This document shows positions 22,565 through 30,751 of a stretch of 62,308 bases of DNA, piece by piece. Source of the stretch: Acidimicrobiaceae bacterium (GTDB taxonomy: Bacteria; Actinomycetota; Acidimicrobiia; Acidimicrobiales; RAAP-2); assembly GCA_947372925.1 (NCBI GenBank), contig CANBVQ010000006.1, positions 1 to 62,308 on the forward strand, given 5' to 3'. The notes under the pieces were generated by a model. It was not told where the DNA came from and searched no databases. It worked only from the letters and a program-made list of their open reading frames with translations. A program made the position numbers and the translations under genes. How positions within the stretch are numbered: the stretch's first letter is position 1; each line of letters opens with the position of its first letter.

Positions 22565-22594
22565 ATAATAGTTGCTTATACAACTATTTGTCAA
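22565..22594 (-). promoter_or_regulatory. Strong yceI promoter
   Basis: Minus strand: TTGACA (complement of 22589-22594), 18-bp spacer, TATTAT (complement of 22565-22570). This is the best consensus promoter in the window. A MarR-type palindrome fills its spacer. Confidence 0.8.
22567..22588. promoter_or_regulatory. Probable MarR operator in the yceI promoter spacer
   Basis: Perfect inverted repeat AATAGTTG-CTTATA-CAACTATT (8-bp arms, 6-bp centre). A further half site, CAACTACT at 22611-22618, lies 30 bp downstream in direct orientation and ends 3 bp before the marR -10. The arrangement fits repression of yceI and autoregulation of marR. Confidence 0.72.
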
Positions 22595-22621
22595 GCAATA
22601 ACTTTTTATGCAACTACTTGC

Positions 22622-22627
22622 TACACT
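22622..22627 (+). promoter_or_regulatory. -10 element of marR (leaderless)
   Basis: TACACT, 6 nt before the marR ATG. The CAACTACT half site ends 3 bp upstream of it. Confidence 0.6.
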
Positions 22628-22633
22628 TTCCCT

Positions 22634-23080
22634 ATGGTTTCTGAGGAGTTCTGCCCATCGAAGGACCCGCGTGTTCTGCTCTTCGCCCAGCTCTCCGAGA
22701 CCAACGCCCGGCTCGAGCGCCAGCTGGATGGTGAACTTCGTTCTCGAGTCGAACTCCCCCTCCCCTGGTTTGAAACACTCCTTCACCTTCGTCAGTCCCC
22801 GGAAGGTCACTTAACGATGAGTGAAATTGCTGACGCCATCGTTCACTCCACTGGCGGCACTACGCGATTGATTGACCGCATGGTTGAAGAGGGACTCGTC
22901 GCCCGTCAGGCCTGCCCCAAAGATCGTCGAGCCATCCACGTGGCCATCACGGACTCGGGCAACACCCGTTTCGACGAGGCGCTCGGCATCCACGTTGCCC
23001 TACTGGCCGAACTCTTTGATCGCGCGCTCTCGGCTGACGAACAGGCACAACTCGTTGAACTGTTGAAGAAGCTCCGCTAG
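22634..23080 (+). CDS. MarR-family transcriptional regulator
   Basis: 148 aa with the MarR winged helix: dimerisation helix (LLFAQLSETNARLERQL), PWFETLLHLRQSPEG, recognition helix region LTMSEIADAIVHSTGGTTRLIDRMVEEGLVAR and the wing with CPKDRRAIHVAITDSG. It contains two cysteines (Cys7, and the one in ACPKDRR), so redox sensing is possible but unproven. Divergent from yceI, with palindromic sites between them. The 3' end overlaps the ileS stop (tail to tail). Confidence 0.92.
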   Translation: MVSEEFCPSKDPRVLLFAQLSETNARLERQLDGELRSRVELPLPWFETLLHLRQSPEGHLTMSEIADAIVHSTGGTTRLIDRMVEEGLVARQACPKDRRAIHVAITDSGNTRFDEALGIHVALLAELFDRALSADEQAQLVELLKKLR

Positions 23081-26000
23081 TTCGTCGCTTTGGCCACCCA
23101 GGCCAGTGCGCCGGTGCGTTCGTCATCGAAGGAAAGTGCTTCCCCGGCTCCCACACCGGGCGTCGCGTGAATCTCAGTCGCCAGCACCTCACTGGCGACG
23201 AGCGCAAACCCTTCGGCCAGATCATCCACACCGACTAGGTGCAGCGTGATGCGATCGGAGACGTCGAGGCCCGTCGTTTTCCGGAGGTCTTGAACCTGGC
23301 GAACCAGGTCTCGCAGGTAGCCCCGGCGGAGCAGTTCATCGTTCAAGGTGAGGTCCAGTGCGACAACTTCGCCACCCTCTCTACCTACGGCAAAACCACC
23401 TTGGCTCTTTACCCGCAGTTCAATGTCATCAGTGCCGAGCACGAAGTCACCTGTGGAGAGCGTTAAGGAAACGGTTTCGCCCCGTTCGAACGCGGCAGCC
23501 ACGGCAGCCCCATCGAGTTGACTCAGCGCCGGACGCAGTTCTTTGGCCGCCTCGCCCAGTCGGGGGCCGAGGGTTCGGAAATTCGGTACGAGTTCGAAAC
23601 TCAAGACGTCGGCCAGTTCCGTGCCGTACTCAATGGCGTCCACGTTGAGCTCTTCCTCAACAACACCAGCCGGCGGCTGAGGGCTACCCGGTGGCAGGAA
23701 TACCAGCGCGCGAGCGAGCGGCTGACGCACCTTGACGCCGGCGTCGGCCCGAGCGGCCCGACCCATTGAGGTCAGGCTGCGGGCGACAACCATGGCTGCT
23801 TCGAGGTCGTCATCGATGTCGGCCTCGAGAGTGCTCGGCCAGTCGGCCAAGTGGACCGAGTTCGTCGCATCGAGTCCGAATAGTTCGCGATACATCGAAT
23901 CGGCCACGAAGGGGCAGAACGGTGCCAGGAGCAGGGAAATTCGCTGCAAAACCTCGAGTAATGTCGCCTGCGCCGCTAAGGAATCCGCTCGAGGGGCATT
24001 CGGGTCGGTGCGCCAAAAACGGCGGCGACTGCGGCGGACATACCAGTTCGACAAGTCGTCAACGAGGCCCGAAACGGCCGACGCTGCCGGCAACGGCTCG
24101 TAGCCATCGAGTGACTCGGTAACAATCTTGGTGGTCCGCTCGAGGCGCGACAGAATCCAACGGTCCATGTCGGGACGGTCCGCTCGCGCGGGGATCCCGG
24201 CATCGTTGGGATTGAATCCGTTGAGCGATGCGTACGTCGTGAAGAAGCTGTAGGTATTCCACAGCGTGCCGAGTGTTTCGCGCATTGAAGAGTCAATAGC
24301 GCCCATCGACGCACGAGTTGGTGTCCACGGGGAACCTTGCGAGAACATCCACCAACGGAGTGGGTCGGCACCACGGGAATTCAACACTTCCCACGGATCA
24401 ATCACATTGCCGAGCGATTTGCTCATCTTGCGGCCATCAACATCGACAATGTGACCCAGACAGAGCACGTGCTCGTACGGCTTGGCACCAAAGACGAGAG
24501 AGTTCACCGCCAAGAGTGAGTAGAACCACCCTCGGGTCTGGTCAATCGCTTCGGCAATGAACTGCGCCGGGAAGTTAAAGAGGGCCTCGGAACCGGGGAC
24601 GTGGGGATAGCCCACCTGGGCGGCCGGCATGGCACCGGAGTCGAACCAGGCATCGATGACTGGCTCTACGCGCCTTGCCTCGACACCACAGGTCGGGCAG
24701 GCAAAGGTCACGGCATCGATTGAGGGACGGTGGGGGTCGAGCTCGGAGAGATCACGCTTTGTGAGTTCACCCAATTCCTTGAGCGAGCCAATACACGTGA
24801 GGTGTCCCTCGCCGCAACGCCAAATCGGCAGTGGCGTTCCCCAGAAACGGTCGCGAGAAAGAGCCCAGTCGACGTTGTTGGCCAGCCACTCACCGAATCG
24901 TCCTTCACGAATGTGCTCCGGGTGCCAGTCAATGGTCTTGTTTTCATTGACCATGAGCTCTTTGAACTTGGAGGTCGCGATGTACCAACTGGGCTTGCCC
25001 CAGTAGATAAGGACAGTCGAGCAACGCCAGCAGTGTGGCAGAGAGTGCTCGTAGTTAAAGCGGCGGATCAAAATACCGCGGCGCTCAAGCTCATTATTGA
25101 TTTCGGCGTTGGCGTCGCGAACACCAATGCCGGCCAGCCACGGCACTTGCGAGGTGAACGCACCATCGGGACCCACGGGGTTGACGGTGGGTAGACCGTT
25201 CGCGCGCGCGACCTGACGGTCGACTTCACCGAAAGCCGGCGAGAGGTGGACGAGTCCGGTGCCATCTTCGGTCGTCACGTAGTCAGCGGGAACGACGCGG
25301 CAGGCATCGGCACCTTCAGGGAGCTCCACGTCATCGAAAGGACGGCGGTAGTGCAGGCCTACGAGTTGGCTGCCGCTGAATGTGGCATCCGCTTTGACTC
25401 CCTCGCCACAGACGGCCTCCACAAGTGCTTCGGCCATCACGAGGCCGTTCACGACGGCGTACGTCACTTCGGGATTTACGGCGACACCGACGTTGCTCAG
25501 CAGCGTCCACGGTGTCGTCGTCCAGACCGCTAGGTGCGTAGCACCGGGGAGGTCGTGGGCGTCAGTGATCTCGAGCTGGACGTAGCAGCTCTCATCAAAT
25601 TCATCGGTGTAGACACCGGGCTGTCCGAGCTCGTGACTTGACAGGGCGGTGCCGCAACGCGGGCAGTAAGGAACGACCTTGAGGTCTTCGTAGAGCAGTT
25701 CTTTGTTGAAGAGTTGCTGCAACTGCCACCAAACAGATTCGACATAACTGGTGTGATAGGTCCAGTACGCAGATTCCAGGTCGACCCAGTAGCCAATGCG
25801 CTCCGTGAGCTTTTCAAACTCTCCGACATACGTATGGACACTCTCTCGACAGAGGCGCGTGAACTCGGCGATGCCAACTTCTTCTTCGATGGCCTTTTTG
25901 CCAGAGATTCCGAGGCGCTTTTCGACTTCGACCTCTACCGGCAACCCGTGGGTATCCCAGCCGGCACGACGCTGGACAAAGTGGCCCTGCATGGTTTGGT

Positions 26001-26211
26001 AGCGGCAGAAAAAGTCCTTATAGATACGGGCCCAAACGTGGTGCAGCCCGGGCTTGCCGTTGGCCGTCGGGGGACCTTCGTAAAAGACCCACGGGGTGGC
26101 CCCTTCGCGCTGCTGCATCGAGCGGGCAAATACGTCGTGCTCACGCCAACGGACCAGCTCGGCTTCTTCGAGCGCGACGAAATCGATCTCAGCACTAATT
26201 GGACGGAACAC
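23077..26211 (-). CDS. ileS: Isoleucyl-tRNA synthetase, type 2-like, with GXHH variant of the HIGH motif
   Basis: 1044 aa from GTG 26211, which has AAAGGGGA upstream; the frame opens earlier, at 26391, but the extra 60 residues look noncoding. It charges tRNA-Ile. The context EGPPTANGKPGLHHVWAR places GLHH (55-58) where class I synthetases have HxGH. KMSKS (DGRKMSKSLGN), the CP1 editing domain with GWDTHGLPVEVEVEK and a zinc-type CPRCG are normal. The overall pattern resembles the Thermus/eukaryote-like IleRS2 class, which tolerates mupirocin. It is the only IleRS gene in the window, so it may be the housekeeping enzyme. Confidence 0.96.
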   Translation of the reverse strand: MFRPISAEIDFVALEEAELVRWREHDVFARSMQQREGATPWVFYEGPPTANGKPGLHHVWARIYKDFFCRYQTMQGHFVQRRAGWDTHGLPVEVEVEKRLGISGKKAIEEEVGIAEFTRLCRESVHTYVGEFEKLTERIGYWVDLESAYWTYHTSYVESVWWQLQQLFNKELLYEDLKVVPYCPRCGTALSSHELGQPGVYTDEFDESCYVQLEITDAHDLPGATHLAVWTTTPWTLLSNVGVAVNPEVTYAVVNGLVMAEALVEAVCGEGVKADATFSGSQLVGLHYRRPFDDVELPEGADACRVVPADYVTTEDGTGLVHLSPAFGEVDRQVARANGLPTVNPVGPDGAFTSQVPWLAGIGVRDANAEINNELERRGILIRRFNYEHSLPHCWRCSTVLIYWGKPSWYIATSKFKELMVNENKTIDWHPEHIREGRFGEWLANNVDWALSRDRFWGTPLPIWRCGEGHLTCIGSLKELGELTKRDLSELDPHRPSIDAVTFACPTCGVEARRVEPVIDAWFDSGAMPAAQVGYPHVPGSEALFNFPAQFIAEAIDQTRGWFYSLLAVNSLVFGAKPYEHVLCLGHIVDVDGRKMSKSLGNVIDPWEVLNSRGADPLRWWMFSQGSPWTPTRASMGAIDSSMRETLGTLWNTYSFFTTYASLNGFNPNDAGIPARADRPDMDRWILSRLERTTKIVTESLDGYEPLPAASAVSGLVDDLSNWYVRRSRRRFWRTDPNAPRADSLAAQATLLEVLQRISLLLAPFCPFVADSMYRELFGLDATNSVHLADWPSTLEADIDDDLEAAMVVARSLTSMGRAARADAGVKVRQPLARALVFLPPGSPQPPAGVVEEELNVDAIEYGTELADVLSFELVPNFRTLGPRLGEAAKELRPALSQLDGAAVAAAFERGETVSLTLSTGDFVLGTDDIELRVKSQGGFAVGREGGEVVALDLTLNDELLRRGYLRDLVRQVQDLRKTTGLDVSDRITLHLVGVDDLAEGFALVASEVLATEIHATPGVGAGEALSFDDERTGALAWVAKATN

Positions 26212-26268
26212 AAATCCCCTTTGTCTGTTCCTATCGTAGAAGACGACGACACTCTGGCCGTCTCCTCC

Positions 26269-26274
26269 TAGGGT
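26269..26274 (+). promoter_or_regulatory. -10 element of the GNAT gene (leaderless)
   Basis: TAGGGT, 6 nt before the GTG at 26281. Confidence 0.5.
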
Positions 26275-26280
26275 GCCCTC

Positions 26281-26757
26281 GTGCAATTGACTATCGAGCG
26301 TGAATCCTCCTCCTCCCCCGCTGTCCGCGCACTGATCTACTGCGCCCTCGAGGAACTCGGTCGCCGTTATGGGAGTAACGCGGATGACCACAGCCTTTCT
26401 TTTGACGAACTTGAACTACCAACCGGGGCCTTCTTCGTGGCGCGACTCGATTCTCACCTTGCCGGCGGTGTGGCACTGAGAAGAATTGGCGAGCCCAGCG
26501 AGCGAGCCGCAGAAGTTAAGCGACTCTGGGTTCGACCCGATCTCCGCCAAGCGGGAGTCGCCCAACGGTTAATGGTGGCCCTGGAGGAGTTTGCGCCCAC
26601 AATGGGCGTAGCGTCGATTTACCTCGAGACGGGTGACAAGCAACCTGAGGCCATCAAGTTCTATGCCCGCATTGGCTACGAACGCATCGCCGCCTTTCCC
26701 GATGGGGTCGACCACTACCCCGAAGGGCTCAAGTTCCTCAAGGTATTGGCGAACTAG
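26281..26757 (+). CDS. GNAT-family N-acetyltransferase
   Basis: 158 aa. Acetyl-CoA-binding motif A is visible in AAEVKRLWVRPDLRQAGVAQRLMVALEEFA (R-x-x-G-x-A variant), with the C-terminal YLETGDKQPEAIKFYARIGYERI block typical of small-molecule GNATs. The substrate is unknown. The start is GTG with a -10 hexamer 6 nt upstream. It is divergent from ileS and overlaps the HAD gene end by 4 nt. Confidence 0.87.
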   Translation: MQLTIERESSSSPAVRALIYCALEELGRRYGSNADDHSLSFDELELPTGAFFVARLDSHLAGGVALRRIGEPSERAAEVKRLWVRPDLRQAGVAQRLMVALEEFAPTMGVASIYLETGDKQPEAIKFYARIGYERIAAFPDGVDHYPEGLKFLKVLAN

Positions 26758-27413
26758 TTCGCAAATCGTTCGTCGAGCCACTCCGGGGTGAGTTCGTTCA
26801 GAGAGTTCAACACGAGGTCGGCGATTTGAAAGGCCGGCATACGAAGCTCATCGGCTACGGGAACTGCCACACACGTCATACGCCCGGCCTTCGCAGCCAA
26901 CACCCCCGCGGCCGAGTCCTCAAACACGAGGCAGGAGGTCGGCGCTGCGCCGAGTGCCTTTGCCGCGGTGAGAAAGACCCCGGGGTGAGGCTTGCCGTAG
27001 GGTTCGATGTCGGCCGAGTGGATCGATTGAAACAGGTCCACGAGATTGAAATTCTGGAGGCACCGCATAATGAGGGGCATCGGCGTTGAACTCGCGACCG
27101 CAATGGGTCCCCGCTCGGAGGCCAATTCAATGGCCCGCAGAGCCCCGGCCATCATGACGCCCTCGGACTCCACTAAATCGCCGACGGCCTGCAAAATCAG
27201 CTCAACCACTTCGGGTCGTGAGGGTGCCGGCCAAGGGTGTTGGGCAAACCAGTAGTCAACAACTTCAGAAACAAACATGCCCTTGGTGAGCCGTACTTCT
27301 CCGTGAGGGATGGGCACGCCAAGATCACCAAGGATTTTGAGTTCGGCCTTATGCCAAAGGATTTCTGAATCGAGCAGAAGCCCATCCATGTCAAACAGGG
27401 TGGCGGTCAGCAT
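26754..27413 (-). CDS. HAD-family sugar-phosphate phosphatase (YniC/HxpB-like)
   Basis: 219 aa. Motif I DMDGLLLDSE (Asp8 nucleophile, Asp10), motif II in VASSTPMPL, the motif III lysine in YGKPHPGVFLTAA and motif IV FEDSAAGVLAAKAG. The cap segment DYWFAQHPWPAPSRPEV resembles the E. coli hexitol phosphatase B/2-deoxyglucose-6-phosphatase group, so a hexose- or hexitol-phosphate substrate is plausible. Cytoplasmic. Convergent with the GNAT gene. Confidence 0.85.
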   Translation of the reverse strand: MLTATLFDMDGLLLDSEILWHKAELKILGDLGVPIPHGEVRLTKGMFVSEVVDYWFAQHPWPAPSRPEVVELILQAVGDLVESEGVMMAGALRAIELASERGPIAVASSTPMPLIMRCLQNFNLVDLFQSIHSADIEPYGKPHPGVFLTAAKALGAAPTSCLVFEDSAAGVLAAKAGRMTCVAVPVADELRMPAFQIADLVLNSLNELTPEWLDERFAN

Positions 27414-27455
27414 GGGGCTACTTTCTCACAACAACGAGATGTCGTGAACGAATTG

Positions 27456-27935
27456 CTAGAGCGCAGCCTCAATAGCGGACACCAGTGCTGGGTCTTCGGG
27501 AGCGACGAGTGGTCCGAAACGCGTGATTGAGCCGTCACGGCCAATTAAGAACTTCTCGAAGTTCCAGCGGATATCACCAGTGTGCCCTTCGGCGTCAGTG
27601 GTTTCCGTCAAGATGCCGTACAGAGGGTGACGACCCTCGCCGTTGACTTCGACCTTCTCGAGCAGCGGAAAGCTCACGCCATAAGAGGTTGAGCAGAAGG
27701 TCTGAATCTCTTCAGCACTGCCGGGCTCTTGCTCGCCGAACTGATTACAGGGAACACCGATGACTGTAAAGCCCTGGTCGGCGTAGTGCTTCTGCATCTC
27801 TTCGAGGCCGGTGTACTGCGGCGTGAGGCCACACTTAGAGGCGACGTTGACGACAAGAACTACCTTGCCGGAGTACGCCTCAAGCTGGGCTGGCGAGCCG
27901 TCGAGGTTGTTAATGGCGGTATCGAAAATAGTCAT
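27456..27935 (-). CDS. Glutathione peroxidase-family thiol peroxidase
   Basis: 159 aa. The peroxidatic Cys35 is in NVASKCGLTPQY, with PCNQFGEQEPG (Gln) and WNFEKFLI (Trp/Asn) completing the catalytic site. Non-selenium members usually use thioredoxin, and an actinobacterium would lack glutathione, so a thioredoxin- or mycothiol-linked peroxidase is likely. The frame opens at 27968, but ATG 27935 has TATCGT exactly 6 nt upstream. Confidence 0.93.
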   Translation of the reverse strand: MTIFDTAINNLDGSPAQLEAYSGKVVLVVNVASKCGLTPQYTGLEEMQKHYADQGFTVIGVPCNQFGEQEPGSAEEIQTFCSTSYGVSFPLLEKVEVNGEGRHPLYGILTETTDAEGHTGDIRWNFEKFLIGRDGSITRFGPLVAPEDPALVSAIEAAL

Positions 27936-27941
27936 GACGGC

Positions 27942-27947
27942 ACGATA
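27942..27947 (-). promoter_or_regulatory. -10 element of the glutathione peroxidase gene (leaderless)
   Basis: TATCGT on the minus strand, 6 nt before ATG 27935. It decides the start. Confidence 0.55.
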
Positions 27948-28020
27948 GTGGCGATCTGGACATGCCACGCCTTCGACGGATGTGTCCTAGTTTGACGGGG
28001 AACGCCTAGGAGGGTGCCTC

Positions 28021-28968
28021 ATGCGAGCAGTGAAGATCAACAACAACGAACTGGAGATTGTCTCGCAGGAAACACCCCAGCCCGGCCCCGATGATGTGGT
28101 TATCGAAGTACGGGCCGCTGGTTTGAACGCCGCCGACCTCTTGCAGCGACGCGGCTTTTATCCCGCACCTCCCGGTTGGCCGAGCGACATTCCCGGCCTC
28201 GAGTGCGCCGGCGTAGTGCACGCCGTTGGTCTTAACGTCACGTCCGTTTCCGTGGGTGATCGGGTGGCGGCCATTGTCGGTGGGGGCGGACAGGCCACCC
28301 ACTGTGTCGTGCCGGCCGAACACCTCATCGCCGTTCCCTCATCCATTCCTGACACCGAAGCCGGCGGTTTTGCAGAGGCCTTCACCACGGCATTTGATGC
28401 CCTCGTCCTGAACGCCCACATCGCGCCCAATGAGCGGGTGCTCATCTCGGGCGCGGCGGGCGGTGTTGGCTTGGCCGCCGTTCAGATTGTGCGAGCATTC
28501 GGCGCTGTAGCCGTGGCGGTCACTCGTGACGACCGCCACCACAGTGCGCTGCGTGAGCTCGGCGCCAGTGAGTGCGTCACCCTTGATGACGTTGGAACCA
28601 TTGAAGACGTCGACGTCATTCTCGAACTTGTTGGTGCAGCGCACCTGGCAGCAGCGCAGACTAAGTTGCGACCCTTTGGTCGCGTCGTGGTGATTGGAGT
28701 CGGGAGCGGTGGACGCGTCGAAATCGACCTACTCGGACTCATGTCACGCCGGGCCTCGCTAACCGGATCCACACTGCGAGCTCGATCGCGTGAAGAAAAG
28801 GCCTCAATCGCCCTGGCCGTAAATGATCAGTTAGTGCCCCTCTGGGCCGACGGCACCTTGCGTGTTGTTCTCAGCGACGCGCTGTCGCTCGACCAAGCCA
28901 GTGAGGCCTACGACCTCTTTGCGCAACCCGGCAAACTAGGAAAGATTGTGTTGGTCAACGAGGCCTAA
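28021..28968 (+). CDS. NADPH:quinone oxidoreductase-like protein (zinc-free MDR family)
   Basis: 315 aa. GroES-like N-terminal domain (AADLLQRRGFYPAPPG...PGLECAGVV), Rossmann motif SGAAGGVGLAAVQ, and the C-terminal RARSREEKASIA segment typical of the PIG3/QOR subgroup. No zinc ligands are seen. It probably reduces quinones or enones with NADPH. Start ATG with a good AGGAGG 7 nt upstream, unlike many neighbours. DUF5522 follows 21 nt later. Confidence 0.9.
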   Translation: MRAVKINNNELEIVSQETPQPGPDDVVIEVRAAGLNAADLLQRRGFYPAPPGWPSDIPGLECAGVVHAVGLNVTSVSVGDRVAAIVGGGGQATHCVVPAEHLIAVPSSIPDTEAGGFAEAFTTAFDALVLNAHIAPNERVLISGAAGGVGLAAVQIVRAFGAVAVAVTRDDRHHSALRELGASECVTLDDVGTIEDVDVILELVGAAHLAAAQTKLRPFGRVVVIGVGSGGRVEIDLLGLMSRRASLTGSTLRARSREEKASIALAVNDQLVPLWADGTLRVVLSDALSLDQASEAYDLFAQPGKLGKIVLVNEA

Positions 28969-28977
28969 CTCCACCGG

Positions 28978-28983
28978 TAGGTT
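28978..28983 (+). promoter_or_regulatory. -10 element of the DUF5522 gene (leaderless)
   Basis: TAGGTT, 6 nt before the GTG at 28990. Confidence 0.5.
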
Positions 28984-28989
28984 GCAGCC

Positions 28990-29208
28990 GTGGCCATCGC
29001 CTACCCAACTCCTCATCCTTCGCGCCTAAACCCCTCGCGCTTGGACTACGCCACCATCATGGCGGCCCACGATGCGGCGATCACGGCCAACGAAGCCACC
29101 TACCGAGACCCCGCCACGGGGCTGCTCGTCCTCACGGTGCGCACCCACATGGACCGTGGCACGTGCTGCGAGAGTGGCTGTCGCCACTGCCCGTATCTCT
29201 GTGACTAG
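28990..29208 (+). CDS. DUF5522-like small cysteine protein
   Basis: 72 aa, GTG start. The C-terminal RGTCCESGCRHCPYLCD matches the DUF5522 pattern (CC-x2-GC-x2-CPY), a small conserved domain of unknown function whose Cys cluster suggests metal or Fe-S binding. The preceding TGLLVLTVRTHMDRG segment also fits. It may be co-transcribed with the quinone oxidoreductase, but a -10 hexamer 6 nt upstream suggests its own leaderless start. Its stop overlaps the convergent MFS gene by 4 nt. Confidence 0.82.
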   Translation: MAIAYPTPHPSRLNPSRLDYATIMAAHDAAITANEATYRDPATGLLVLTVRTHMDRGTCCESGCRHCPYLCD

Positions 29209-30683
29209 TGGGCACCACTAGGAACTTCGGCGTGGCCGAGTTCGTGGCGTTCAATGTTGCAGAGCAGGTAGAAGGCCACGGCTGCGGCCAGAACGAAGAT
29301 TGACCCCATACGGAACGCCATGTCGAAACCATGGACCGTGGCGGCCGCCTGTAGTTGTGGCGTCAGCTGGGTCATCGGCTTCGCCATCGCCACCGCGAGG
29401 AAGTTGCCTGTCGCCGTGACGGCAACCGTGTTCTGAATGGCCGTACCGAACGAACCACCGATTTGCGACGAAGTATTCAAGAGAGCCGAGGCGGCACCGA
29501 TGTCGTGGAAGGGCGTCGCGTGCAATGCCGTCGTGGACTGACTCACAAACACGCCACCTAGGCCGAGGCTCATCAACATCAATCCCGGTAGGACGTGCGT
29601 CGCGTAGGAGCTCGTCGCCGTGAGTGTCGATAGGTAGAGAAGGCCGAATGCCGCCATGATCAGACCAACGGTTGCCAGCGGTCGAGGTCCAATCTTGGGC
29701 AACAACTTGCTCGCCGATCCGGCCGAAACAATGACGCAGAGCGAGAAGGGCAAGAAGCAGAGACCCGACTTCACGGCGGAGTAGCCGTGGATGTTCTGGA
29801 AGTAGAAGGTCATGAATAAGAACATTCCGAAGATGCCCATACCGGCGAGAATTGAGCTCAGGTACGAACCACCACGGATGCGGTTGAACAGGCGAAGTGG
29901 TAACAGTGGGTGCGGGACGCGAGTTTCGAGGAAGAAGAAGAGGCCAATGAGTGCCGCACCGACGAGCATGAATGTCAGTGCCGAAGTGGAGGCCCAGCCC
30001 TTCGTTGAGGCTTCCGAAACTCCGTACACAATGGCCAACATTCCACCAGTAGCCGTGATCGCGCCCGGGACGTCGTAGCGAGTGTCGCCCTTCGTAACGC
30101 GTGACTCACGAACGTTCTTACGGGTCAAGACGATGGCGATGATGGCCATGGGGGTGTTAACCAGAAGACACCAGCGCCAGTTGGCGTACTGCGTCAACAG
30201 TCCACCCATGATGAGGCCAATGGCGGCACCAACGCCGGAAAGAGCGCCGTAGACCGCGAAGGCCTTGGCGCGCTCTTTGGCATCCGTAAAGGTGACTGAG
30301 AGCAAAGACAACGCGGCCGGAGCCAACAGTGCTCCGAACATGCCCTGCAGACCACGGGCCGCAAAGAGGGCCTGCTGATTCCACGCAAGGCCACCCAACA
30401 GCGAGGCGAAGGCGAAGCCACCGAGGCCAATCATGAAGGCCTTCTTGCGACCGATGAAGTCCGAGATGCGGCCACCGAGTAGCAGAAAGCCACCGAAGGT
30501 CAAGGTGTAAGCCGTAATCGCCCACTGGCGATTGGCATCACTGATGTGCAATGCCAGCTGGGCGTGAGGCAGAGCAATATTGACGATTGACGAGTCCAGC
30601 ACCACCATGAGCTGCGCCAGGGCAATGGTTATAAGGGCAAACCAGCGTCGGGGGTCCGGTGTTTGAAGTTCGTTGTCAGTCAT
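29205..30683 (-). CDS. MFS transporter, EmrB/QacA (DHA2) family
   Basis: 492 aa, 14 predicted membrane segments. Typical motifs: LDSSIVNIALPHAQ in helix 1, GGRISDFIGRKKAFMIGL (motif A), RGLQGMFGALLAPAALSLL and the motif C-like SGVGAAIGLIMGGLL. It is a proton-coupled drug or metabolite exporter of unknown substrate. A small perfect palindrome lies just upstream of the ATG and may be the site of a TetR- or MarR-type repressor; no regulator gene is adjacent. Confidence 0.92.
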   Translation of the reverse strand: MTDNELQTPDPRRWFALITIALAQLMVVLDSSIVNIALPHAQLALHISDANRQWAITAYTLTFGGFLLLGGRISDFIGRKKAFMIGLGGFAFASLLGGLAWNQQALFAARGLQGMFGALLAPAALSLLSVTFTDAKERAKAFAVYGALSGVGAAIGLIMGGLLTQYANWRWCLLVNTPMAIIAIVLTRKNVRESRVTKGDTRYDVPGAITATGGMLAIVYGVSEASTKGWASTSALTFMLVGAALIGLFFFLETRVPHPLLPLRLFNRIRGGSYLSSILAGMGIFGMFLFMTFYFQNIHGYSAVKSGLCFLPFSLCVIVSAGSASKLLPKIGPRPLATVGLIMAAFGLLYLSTLTATSSYATHVLPGLMLMSLGLGGVFVSQSTTALHATPFHDIGAASALLNTSSQIGGSFGTAIQNTVAVTATGNFLAVAMAKPMTQLTPQLQAAATVHGFDMAFRMGSIFVLAAAVAFYLLCNIERHELGHAEVPSGAH

Positions 30684-30689
30684 GAGCGT

Positions 30690-30702
30690 TCTCGATTCGA
30701 GA
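30690..30702. promoter_or_regulatory. Palindrome upstream of the EmrB-like gene
   Basis: TCTCGA-T-TCGAGA, 6-bp perfect arms, 7-19 nt before the MFS start. Possible operator. No T-run, so it is not a terminator. Confidence 0.4.
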
Positions 30703-30751
30703 GAGAAGGGGTACTCCCCACGCTAACCGTCAGTGAGTGTCGAGGATACGA

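Noticed and set aside
22523-22810. 96-codon N-terminal extension of YceI
   Set aside because: Would run through the promoter/operator region and marR coding sequence; ATG 22522 has AAAGGA and begins exactly at the YceI domain.
26212-26391. 60-codon N-terminal extension of ileS
   Set aside because: Gly- and Asp-rich with no family match, overlaps the divergent GNAT start, and the GTG at 26211 has a Shine-Dalgarno sequence.
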